Shown here piece after piece: positions 7,458 through 12,902 of a DNA stretch of 12,902 nt. Below the pieces are notes generated by a model, which was given only the letters and a program-made list of their open reading frames with translations, was not told the origin of the DNA and did not search any database. This stretch comes from GCA-002700125 sp964434385 (lineage in GTDB: Bacteria > Chloroflexota > Dehalococcoidia > Lucifugimonadales > Lucifugimonadaceae): assembly GCA_964434385.1 (NCBI GenBank), contig CAYSUW010000025.1, positions 1-12,902 of the forward strand. The letters run 5' to 3'. The translations under genes and the position numbers were made by a program. Position 1 is the first letter of the stretch. Every line of letters begins with the position of its first letter.

Positions 7458-8057
7458 ATGAATATAAGAAAACAAACCTTCTATAGTTTTATTGTTATGA
7501 TACTTTTTCTGAACTTTGTTATAGCATGTTCAAATTCTGAAGATCCCAGTCAAAAGATAGAAAAAATTACATCAACGGAAAAAATTTTCACAATTGATGA
7601 TCTAACTAAGACAGGATTCAAAAAAAATAAAACCTATAAAACAGATGAACTGCCTGGAGCAAATTCAGCATATTATGGATTTAAAAATACAAAAGATCCA
7701 AATGGAAAAAGAGTAAGTGTGGATTATGAAGCTAGATTCTTTGATTCTCATGAAGATGCAAAAAACATAGGAACTGAATTAGTTGAAGAGAGAGTAGGTA
7801 AAGAAGCTAAACTAACAAAAAATGATGCTACCTGGAAGGAAGGAGTAAAAGAAGCAAGAACTTGTGGTGGTGATTCAGGACATGGAAAAGGATATTCATT
7901 AGTAGTAGCTTCCTCAACATGTAATTTAGCAAAATATAATGATTACTATATTTATGGAAACTTGATCCTGTTATGTCAAGGAAAAGACGATCTAGAATCT
8001 CAAAAAAATTGCAGGGAACTTTTATATTTATTGGAAAATCCTAATACGCCAAAATAA
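7458..8057 (+). CDS. hypothetical lipoprotein with four conserved-looking cysteines
   Basis: This 199-residue exported lipoprotein has basic N-terminal residues (MNIRKQ), a hydrophobic stretch at about 8-22 and lipobox VIAC, so Cys24 would be lipidated. Mature residues 25-45 form a Ser/Lys/Glu-rich tether. A compact domain follows with FTIDDL (44-49), YYGF (72-75), VDYEARFFDSHEDA (88-101) and YYIYGNLILLCQG (163-175). Four cysteines besides the lipobox (136, 155, 173, 185) could form two disulfides outside the membrane, and Cys136 lies in the Gly-rich TCGGDSGHGKG loop. I do not recognise a named family; similar EARFFxSHxDA / YGNxxxLC lipoproteins seem familiar from marine Chloroflexota, but this is memory, not a search. 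It diverges from pepM and converges on the Fe-ADH gene with a 9-bp gap. ATG start with weak purine-rich site AAGAGAA. Function unknown. Confidence 0.85.
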   Translation: MNIRKQTFYSFIVMILFLNFVIACSNSEDPSQKIEKITSTEKIFTIDDLTKTGFKKNKTYKTDELPGANSAYYGFKNTKDPNGKRVSVDYEARFFDSHEDAKNIGTELVEERVGKEAKLTKNDATWKEGVKEARTCGGDSGHGKGYSLVVASSTCNLAKYNDYYIYGNLILLCQGKDDLESQKNCRELLYLLENPNTPK

Positions 8058-8066
8058 TTAATATTT

Positions 8067-9341
8067 CTACCAAAGATTCATGGATTCACTAAACAATTTT
8101 TCCAATTCTTCTTTTCCAATTTTAATAGGAGACAATTTAGTAACTCTATGTTGAGGTAAAGTAGCGTCAACAAGTTTCGGAATGTCAGAAGTGTTATAAC
8201 CTAATGAATTTAGTCCATTAGGCATATTTAATTTTTTCAATAAATCGATTATTGCAATTGAAAGGGACTCTTTAGAAGATTCTGGTTTATTAACTCCCAT
8301 CAAAGAAGCTATATAGTCATGTCTATTGGGATCAGATTCATAAGTAAATCTAAAAACAGCTGGGGCATTAATAATTACAGACAAACCATGTGGGATAATT
8401 GGTTTTTCATCAGGATATCCTTTTGGTAAATACTCTTTTACATAACCAGATACAGCGTAAGACATTCCATGAGGGAGATGACACCCTGCATTACCAAACC
8501 CTACTCCTGCCAAAGTAGAAGCCAAAAGCATATTTTCTTTATATTCAATTTCATCAGGAAAATTAAATGCATTTTCAATATTTTGAGATACTAATTCAAT
8601 AGCTTTTAACGCACATATATCACTAATAGGATTAGAGCCTTGATATGCTGGACGAGTATAAGGATCTCCAGAATAATCTCTAGAAGTAAAGGGTAATGCC
8701 GTATATGATTCCAGTCCATGACATAAAACATCAAAACCACTACATGCAGTTACCATCTTCGGCATTGATAACACATTAATTGGATCAACAATACCAATAG
8801 ATGGACGAAGATATCTATCTGAAAGACCAGTTTTTGCATTTATTTCTTCTAAATTAAATATAGCACCTCCAGAGGTTTCGCTACCTGTACCAGCAGTAGT
8901 TGGTATTGCAATTAATGGTTTTAATGGACCTGGAATTCTTTTACCTTTTCCTATCGGAGCATTAACATAATCAAGAAAATCTGCAGGATATGTTGAATAC
9001 AAATTTGCAGCTTTAGCTGTATCCATAGTAGATCCTCCTCCAACAGCTATAAATCCGTCAAAAGAATCAGAAAGAGCAAAATTAGAAGCATCTTTAAAAG
9101 AAGAGTCAGTAGGTTCGATTTTCACATTTTCATAAATTCTGAAATCTATACTTTCTGTTTCTAAAGAATTCAAAATAGTTTGTAATACAGGCAAAGCTGC
9201 TACTCTTTTGTCTGTTATTATTAACACTTTTTTAATTCCCAATCTTCTAGATTCATAGCCAACTTCTTCAGTAGCACCTCTTCCGAATTTAATTGAAGAA
9301 CTTTCCATAGCGAATACTGTTTCACCGCTTAAAGAATACAA
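8067..9341 (-). CDS. iron-dependent alcohol dehydrogenase, hydroxyacid-oxoacid transhydrogenase (ADHFE1-like)
   Basis: This 424-residue group III Fe-ADH closely follows the animal ADHFE1/HOT pattern: VKIEPTDSSFKDA (73-85), AVGGGSTMDTAKAANLY (99-115), DFLDYVNAPIGKGK (121-134), PTTAGTGSETSG (147-158), TRPAYQGSNPISD (229-241) and TLPQHRVTKLSP (394-405). The four expected metal ligands are present: Asp204 and His208 in GFDVLCHGLES, His291 in LPHGMSY and His318 in IPHGLSV. HOT enzymes transfer a hydride between 4-hydroxybutyrate and 2-oxoglutarate through tightly bound NAD, giving succinate semialdehyde. The start is TTG, chosen for a strong upstream AGGAGG and because homologues begin at about this point; the first ATG would remove 11 residues. 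It converges on the lipoprotein gene. Because 2-hydroxyethylphosphonate dehydrogenases are also Fe-ADHs, a role with phosphonoacetaldehyde is possible but speculative. Confidence 0.9.
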   Translation of the reverse strand: MYSLSGETVFAMESSSIKFGRGATEEVGYESRRLGIKKVLIITDKRVAALPVLQTILNSLETESIDFRIYENVKIEPTDSSFKDASNFALSDSFDGFIAVGGGSTMDTAKAANLYSTYPADFLDYVNAPIGKGKRIPGPLKPLIAIPTTAGTGSETSGGAIFNLEEINAKTGLSDRYLRPSIGIVDPINVLSMPKMVTACSGFDVLCHGLESYTALPFTSRDYSGDPYTRPAYQGSNPISDICALKAIELVSQNIENAFNFPDEIEYKENMLLASTLAGVGFGNAGCHLPHGMSYAVSGYVKEYLPKGYPDEKPIIPHGLSVIINAPAVFRFTYESDPNRHDYIASLMGVNKPESSKESLSIAIIDLLKKLNMPNGLNSLGYNTSDIPKLVDATLPQHRVTKLSPIKIGKEELEKLFSESMNLW

Positions 9342-9345
9342 TTTG

Positions 9346-9351
9346 CCTCCT
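9346..9351 (-). promoter_or_regulatory. Shine-Dalgarno AGGAGG that supports a TTG start
   Basis: On the minus strand a full AGGAGG lies 4 nt before TTG at 9339-9341, the strongest ribosome-binding site in the window. It favours the TTG start of the Fe-ADH over the in-frame ATG 33 bases later (9306-9308), which has no comparable site. The spacing is a little short. Confidence 0.65.
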
Positions 9352-9455
9352 GTATAAAAAAAATCAAATTAAGTTTATTATATTTTACATTAATTTTTTC
9401 ATAATAATTGTGTATGAATATATAATAAGAAACAAATCTTTTTGGTATAAATAAA

Positions 9456-10205
9456 TTGTCTGAAAAAACTAAAAATACAACATTCTTTTCAAATACTAAT
9501 TTTGAACACATATTTCCCATTATTTATTTAGTGAAAATTCTATTAAAACCAGTAATTAACTTAATAAGTTTAATAAGGGTTCCTTTCATTTTTATAGAAT
9601 TAAATAGTTTAGCATTAATTATTATTAGTACAATTTACTTTTTGTTGAACATGAAAATATTAGCATTTATTATATTTCTTGTTGGCTTTTTATTATCAAT
9701 AATTTCAGAAGAATTACATTTAAAAGTAAGTCAAAAATCTTATTTGGAATCAAAAAAACTATTATCTGTAATCAGTGTTTTTTCTTTATTAGGAGCCCCT
9801 CTTCTAACAATAGGATTATTGAGAACTGAATCAATGTTTTTCCCTTGGTTAATATTGTTATCTTTCTTAGGTTCTACATTTTATACACTGAGACAAACTA
9901 GTTTATATTCAACATCTATTCCTATAAATAATTCTTATAGCAAGATAAAAATAATTATCCTTTGCCAACAAATCCTTAATACTGAGCTAAGAACCAAAAA
10001 TAGGTTAGGTTCATCAATTTTTTTCACTCAAATGAATATAAGTTCTATTAATGGTATTCTATTTTTTGCTATCCTAGCTTCCTATCTATTTTTTGAAAAT
10101 CTATCATTAATTTTATTAACAATAATGATCATCTCACAGTTTATTATTACAGTATTCCTTATTCTTGGATTCTTATTTTTTAAGAGAACAGAAATCCATG
10201 AGTAA
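9456..10205 (+). CDS. polytopic membrane protein, possible degenerate CDP-alcohol phosphatidyltransferase relative
   Basis: This 249-residue, very hydrophobic protein has about six predicted membrane segments (roughly 48-63, 66-83, 103-121, 128-143, 198-213, 216-240) and a polar loop at 146-190. I do not recognise it firmly. The early part recalls CDP-alcohol phosphatidyltransferases: LLKPVINLISLIRV ahead of TM1, then a short loop between TM2 and TM3 containing SYLESKKLLSV where that family has a GxxxDxxxD metal motif. Here the aspartates are missing (Glu98, Leu102), so it is either inactive, very diverged or unrelated. The proposed start is TTG at 9456, with no Shine-Dalgarno and TATAAAT (9445-9451) only a few bases upstream; start uncertain. 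It overlaps the next gene by 8 bp, so the two are probably translated together. Confidence 0.7.
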   Translation: MSEKTKNTTFFSNTNFEHIFPIIYLVKILLKPVINLISLIRVPFIFIELNSLALIIISTIYFLLNMKILAFIIFLVGFLLSIISEELHLKVSQKSYLESKKLLSVISVFSLLGAPLLTIGLLRTESMFFPWLILLSFLGSTFYTLRQTSLYSTSIPINNSYSKIKIIILCQQILNTELRTKNRLGSSIFFTQMNISSINGILFFAILASYLFFENLSLILLTIMIISQFIITVFLILGFLFFKRTEIHE

Positions 10206-10593
10206 ATCAAATAATAAAAGAAATCAAATATTATTATTTTTAAGTTATGGGGTTATTTCAGGATCTCTAACAGGAATATTATTTGTTATCATACAAAAAT
10301 TATTAACAATGGATTCAGAACTTAGCCTACCGGAATTTTTTATTCTTCTACTAAGCCCAATTATCGCATCATTAATTATATTCAAAATTTTTAAAAATTC
10401 TCTGATAAAAACTACTCTAATATCTTTTCTAACTTTGATAATCCCAATTCTTGGTGCATTTTTTGGAGCTGGTGAGATATCGTTAATTAATCAGTTGGGA
10501 ATATTTTCATTTATGGGTGGAATAGGTGGATTAATTTGGAGCATACCATTTTCAATATCCATACTTTTAAAGAAAAATAAACCAAATAAATAG
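10198..10593 (+). CDS. small membrane protein, four predicted transmembrane segments
   Basis: This 131-residue protein starts at an ATG that overlaps the end of the previous gene (ATGAGTAA contains that gene's stop). The frame is open to an ATG at 10165, but that start would add 11 residues lying wholly inside the preceding gene, so I prefer 10198, which has the purine-rich AAGAGA upstream. A basic N-terminus (MSKSNNKRN) precedes hydrophobic spans at about 10-28, 42-59, 65-85 and 93-118, with Gly-rich turns (GAFFGAGE; FMGGIGG), and a Lys-rich C-terminus. I recognise no family. The overlap suggests a two-component membrane unit with the upstream protein. It converges on the SDR gene with 15 bp between stops. 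Coding status is well supported; function is unknown. Confidence 0.75.
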   Translation: MSKSNNKRNQILLFLSYGVISGSLTGILFVIIQKLLTMDSELSLPEFFILLLSPIIASLIIFKIFKNSLIKTTLISFLTLIIPILGAFFGAGEISLINQLGIFSFMGGIGGLIWSIPFSISILLKKNKPNK

Positions 10594-10608
10594 AGCAAAA
10601 ATATTATT

Positions 10609-11445
10609 CTAAAATGAAGGAATATCAGGGTTATCTACAGCATATTTAGCAAGTTGAATACTCAAATCTTCTTGAATTTGAATAGTCAAACCCCCATCTA
10701 TTACTAGAGAATGTCCCGTAATAAAAGAAGCTTCATCAGAACATAAAAACAATACGCCTTTTGCTATATCATCAGGTTTTCCAGTTCTTCTAACTGGATA
10801 TTGCTTATTAAAAAACTTTCTTTCATTAGAATTTTTAGGAAATTTGGATTCTGTACTTTCAGTAAGAATTAAACCTGGGCAAATACAATTTACACGAACT
10901 CCTAGAGGCCCAAAATCACAAGCCATTTGTTTAGTCATACCAATAACCATAGTTTTTCCTGACTCATAAATCAGGTTATTGGGCATATTAACCATTCCAT
11001 GTACAGAAGCTATATTTACTACAGATCCTTTATTTTTTATGAGTTCATTTGATGCAAATTTGACTCCTAGAAATAAAGATTTTGTCAATAAATCCATTCC
11101 TTCATCCCATGCCTTTTCAGAAACATCCATGGCAGAACCAAAAAAGTCCGAGTTAGGATTTGATACACCGAATGCATTCTGAATCAAATAATCAATTCTA
11201 TTGTAATTATCAATTGTAAAGTTGATCATTTTTTGAATATCTTTTTTCTTGCTTACATCGGCAACAATTACCTCACAATTTCCACCTTCTGCAATTATTT
11301 TTTTTCTATTATTTAAAGATTCCTCTCTATTAATATCTGCAATAACAACTTTTGCTCCCTCATTAGCAAAATTTCTAGCTATCGCACCACCTATTCCAAG
11401 TGCACCTCCTGTAACAATGGCAACCTTATTATTAAATCTATCCAT
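10609..11445 (-). CDS. short-chain dehydrogenase/reductase (classical SDR)
   Basis: This 278-residue Rossmann-fold oxidoreductase has the cofactor loop TGGALGIGG (12-20), and Asp37 at the end of beta-2 (VVIADIN) indicates NAD(H) rather than NADP(H). Asp63 in VADV contacts adenine. The structural NAG motif is a variant, QNAFG (89-93). The catalytic residues are Ser147 (IASVHG) and the Tyr160/Lys164 pair (YESGK), followed by PGLILTEST (190-198) and ITGHSLVIDGG (242-252). A tail of about 25 residues after the usual end (QEDLSIQLAKYAVDNPDIPSF) is longer than in typical 250-residue SDRs. The ATG start is confirmed by AGGAG 5 nt upstream (11451-11455). It diverges from an alpha/beta hydrolase. Substrate cannot be assigned; reduction of a phosphonate-pathway aldehyde is not excluded, but nothing specific supports it. 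Confidence 0.92.
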   Translation of the reverse strand: MDRFNNKVAIVTGGALGIGGAIARNFANEGAKVVIADINREESLNNRKKIIAEGGNCEVIVADVSKKKDIQKMINFTIDNYNRIDYLIQNAFGVSNPNSDFFGSAMDVSEKAWDEGMDLLTKSLFLGVKFASNELIKNKGSVVNIASVHGMVNMPNNLIYESGKTMVIGMTKQMACDFGPLGVRVNCICPGLILTESTESKFPKNSNERKFFNKQYPVRRTGKPDDIAKGVLFLCSDEASFITGHSLVIDGGLTIQIQEDLSIQLAKYAVDNPDIPSF

Positions 11446-11450
11446 TTATT

Positions 11451-11455
11451 CTCCT
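11451..11455 (-). promoter_or_regulatory. Shine-Dalgarno AGGAG of the SDR gene
   Basis: AGGAG on the minus strand sits 5 nt before the SDR ATG at 11443-11445 and settles that start. It contrasts with the divergent hydrolase gene and with pepM, asnB and the GT-B gene, none of which has a clear site. Confidence 0.7.
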
Positions 11456-11552
11456 ATAAAAATTTGTCTAAAAATCTAACTAATAATTAACAACATTAAT
11501 ATCACTTTATTGAATTAAATTTTTATTAACAATTAATTGATAAAATTAAATT

Positions 11553-12335
11553 ATGGATTTCAAAAAACAAATTAACTATTTTCAAAATAAACAATTAACT
11601 GAACATCCTATTCTTCTAATTCATGGTTTCTCTTCTGGCTGGGAAGAATGGTTAGATGTTATAGAAATACTTGGTGAGAAAAGTAGCATTATAGCAGTCG
11701 ATATTCCTGGACACGGATATTCTCAAAAATTAGAAAAATATACAATTCAAAATTATTCAAAACCTTTAATAAGTTTCATTAATAACAACTTTAAACAACC
11801 TTTTAATATTATTGGCCATTCGCTAGGTGCATTAATATCTATTTATATAGCAAGTAAATTAAACCATTTAGTACGTAACCTTATATTAGAAGATCCCCCT
11901 ATGTTTCAAAATACCCAAAATGATCCTTCTATAATTGACTTGCTAAACCAAGAAGCAAAAGAAAAAATATATTGGAAAAACATTGATGATGCTGAAGAAT
12001 ATATTAAAAGTATCAACCCAGAAACATCTCAAAACAAATTAATCATTAAAAGTAAAAATAAATTTCTTACTGATATTAATGCTTATGATTTTTCAAATTT
12101 AACTGAGAACCTATCTATAAGTAAATTACTACAAAATATCCAATCAAATACTTTTCTATTTTTAGGAGATCCTAAGTTTGGAGGAATATTATCTGAAAAA
12201 GATGCAAAAAAAATTAGTAACCTTATCTCCAAATGTTCAATAAAGAAATGGAAAAATACTGGGCATGGAATTCATAATGAACATACAACAGAATATTGTA
12301 AAATAGTTAATGATTTTTTAAACAATAATCGATAA
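11553..12335 (+). CDS. alpha/beta-fold hydrolase
   Basis: This 260-residue cytoplasmic protein has the full alpha/beta-hydrolase pattern. HGFSSGW (24-30) supplies the oxyanion hole after a beta strand (ILLI), VDIPGHGYS (49-57) follows, and the nucleophile elbow GHSLGA (88-93) has Ser90. The likely acid is Asp206 in FLGDPKFG, and the catalytic His is His238 in NTGHGIHNEH. EDPP (113-116) after the next strand resembles esterases and C-C bond hydrolases of the MhpC/BphD/EstB type. A Lys/Asn-rich cap lies at about 118-185. No signal peptide. The ATG has no visible Shine-Dalgarno; it lies just downstream of AT-rich sequence that could act as a -10 box, so a very short leader is possible. Divergent from the SDR, convergent with the TPR gene (7-bp gap). 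Substrate unknown. Confidence 0.9.
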   Translation: MDFKKQINYFQNKQLTEHPILLIHGFSSGWEEWLDVIEILGEKSSIIAVDIPGHGYSQKLEKYTIQNYSKPLISFINNNFKQPFNIIGHSLGALISIYIASKLNHLVRNLILEDPPMFQNTQNDPSIIDLLNQEAKEKIYWKNIDDAEEYIKSINPETSQNKLIIKSKNKFLTDINAYDFSNLTENLSISKLLQNIQSNTFLFLGDPKFGGILSEKDAKKISNLISKCSIKKWKNTGHGIHNEHTTEYCKIVNDFLNNNR

Positions 12336-12342
12336 TAATTAT

Positions 12343-12902
12343 TCATTCTAGATTTTCTATTTCTAATTGCAATAAATAGTCATCCCAAAAGACTTTATCT
12401 TTAAATCTTAATAATGGATGATCGGTTTTCCATTTATCAATCCATTTTTTTGATTCTGGAAAATCTCTTTTTACTAAAGCCAATCTAATCATTGATTCAT
12501 GTGCATTTATGTGCTCAGGAGATAAATTAATAAGTTTTTTTGCATGTTCTTCTGCTTTAATAAAATAAGATCCATCAGAACGAGATAAGTTAAAATAAAA
12601 ATTAAATAAAGCTTGATGAAGTAAAAAATTGTTTGGTTCATCATTTAAAATAATAGAACCTAAAGTTACTGTGTTTTCTAGAATTTCATTGAATTGTTCA
12701 GGGGTAGCTGATTCTGCAATTTGATCTAAGTTTTCTATAATTTTATATAAAATCTCCAACCTTCCATAAGAAGCTAAAGGTTCAAAACGAGCTGCAATTT
12801 CTTCTAATTCATCAAGATTTTTTGAATTAGAAATAGGCAAAGTGTTTGAAGAAACATAATATGGAATAATTATTAACCAATAAAAAACTATTATCCCAAT
12901 TA
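12343..12902 (-). CDS. membrane-anchored TPR-like protein, 5' end beyond the window
   Basis: The frame stays open from the TGA at 12343-12345 to the right edge, so the real start probably lies outside. A TTG at 12838-12840 could be read as a start, but codons upstream of it encode a hydrophobic span (IGIIVFYWLIIIPYYV, about 12853-12900), best explained as the last transmembrane helix of a larger protein. After a short linker the chain is soluble and helical: DELEEIAARFEPLASYGRLE, then paired-helix repeats, including KAEEHAKKLINLSPEHINAH and a further helix pair, that look like tetratricopeptide units. A membrane helix followed by terminal TPRs is common in O-antigen ligase/polymerase-type proteins and in other TPR anchors; I cannot choose between them. 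It converges on the hydrolase gene with a 7-bp gap. Confidence 0.7.
   Translation of the reverse strand, partial: IGIIVFYWLIIIPYYVSSNTLPISNSKNLDELEEIAARFEPLASYGRLEILYKIIENLDQIAESATPEQFNEILENTVTLGSIILNDEPNNFLLHQALFNFYFNLSRSDGSYFIKAEEHAKKLINLSPEHINAHESMIRLALVKRDFPESKKWIDKWKTDHPLLRFKDKVFWDDYLLQLEIENLE

Noticed and set aside
9329..9520. 63-codon minus-strand open frame upstream of the Fe-ADH
   Set aside because: It overlaps the Fe-ADH start and the divergent membrane gene, lies mostly in the AT-rich promoter gap, and its translation looks like random AT-rich sequence (Ile/Asn/Phe/Tyr-rich).
10165..10197. Upstream ATG that would lengthen the small membrane protein by 11 residues
   Set aside because: The extension lies entirely inside the preceding gene. 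The ATG at 10198 forms a tighter ATGAGTAA stop/start overlap, has a purine-rich site upstream, and begins a typical basic N-terminus before the first membrane segment.
10979..11182. 67-codon plus-strand open frame
   Set aside because: It is antisense to conserved SDR sequence including the active-site region; a shadow frame.
11249..11479. 76-codon plus-strand open frame with a hydrophobic, Ala/Pro-rich translation
   Set aside because: It is antisense to the SDR cofactor-binding region; the Ala/Pro runs are the complement of the Gly-rich Rossmann motif.
12334..12343. AATAATTATT palindrome at the hydrolase/TPR convergent junction as a terminator
   Set aside because: It is made only of A/T, has no loop and no downstream T-tract; such palindromes are expected often at this base composition.
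1..12902. CRISPR arrays, insertion sequences, rRNA or riboswitches
   Set aside because: I saw no regularly spaced direct repeats, transposase-like proteins, terminal inverted repeats, rRNA sequence or recognisable riboswitch core in reading the window.

Overview
The window is strongly AT-rich (roughly 30% GC by eye). Genes are packed tightly, intergenic gaps are at most about 130 bp, and orientation switches often. Together with AT-biased codon use and Lys/Asn/Ile-rich proteins, this suggests a streamlined, free-living, probably marine bacterium. The mix of a hydroxyacid-oxoacid transhydrogenase, SMP-30 and SDR enzymes and a four-cysteine lipoprotein recalls marine Chloroflexota (SAR202-type), but I cannot prove a phylum from this sequence.

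Layout. Bases 1-44 are the 5' half of a minus-strand tRNA-Leu(UAG) cut by the window edge. A minus-strand pair follows: a GT-B-fold glycosyltransferase-like protein (155-1621) downstream of an asparagine synthetase (1674-3554). An SMP-30/gluconolactonase-family gene (3672-4550, +) diverges from asnB and converges on a compact minus-strand operon: pepM fused to a nucleotidyltransferase (5642-7330), then the two halves of a TPP-dependent decarboxylase (5131-5640 and 4562-5134). A lipoprotein gene (7458-8057, +) diverges from pepM. Next come an iron-dependent hydroxyacid-oxoacid transhydrogenase-like alcohol dehydrogenase (8067-9341, -), two overlapping membrane-protein genes (9456-10593, +), an SDR oxidoreductase (10609-11445, -), an alpha/beta hydrolase (11553-12335, +), and a TPR-like membrane-anchored protein (12343-12902, -) whose open frame continues off the right edge.

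The main biological content is a phosphonate (C-P bond) biosynthesis operon. PEP mutase rearranges phosphoenolpyruvate to phosphonopyruvate, and the split decarboxylase pulls the unfavourable equilibrium by making phosphonoacetaldehyde. The fused nucleotidyltransferase domain suggests that a downstream phosphonate is activated as a CMP-phosphonate for attachment to a glycan or lipid. The expected middle enzyme, an aminotransferase (to 2-aminoethylphosphonate) or a dedicated phosphonoacetaldehyde reductase (to 2-hydroxyethylphosphonate), is not in the operon. The nearby Fe-ADH is a speculative candidate. The asnB/GT-B pair and the right-edge TPR membrane protein could belong to surface-glycan assembly, but nothing in the sequence ties them directly to the phosphonate.

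All four convergent junctions leave only 7-15 bp between stop codons, with no GC-rich hairpin/T-tract terminator that I could see. Regulatory space is confined to four divergent gaps (3555-3671, 7331-7457, 9342-9455, 11446-11552); two of them carry perfect short palindromes.
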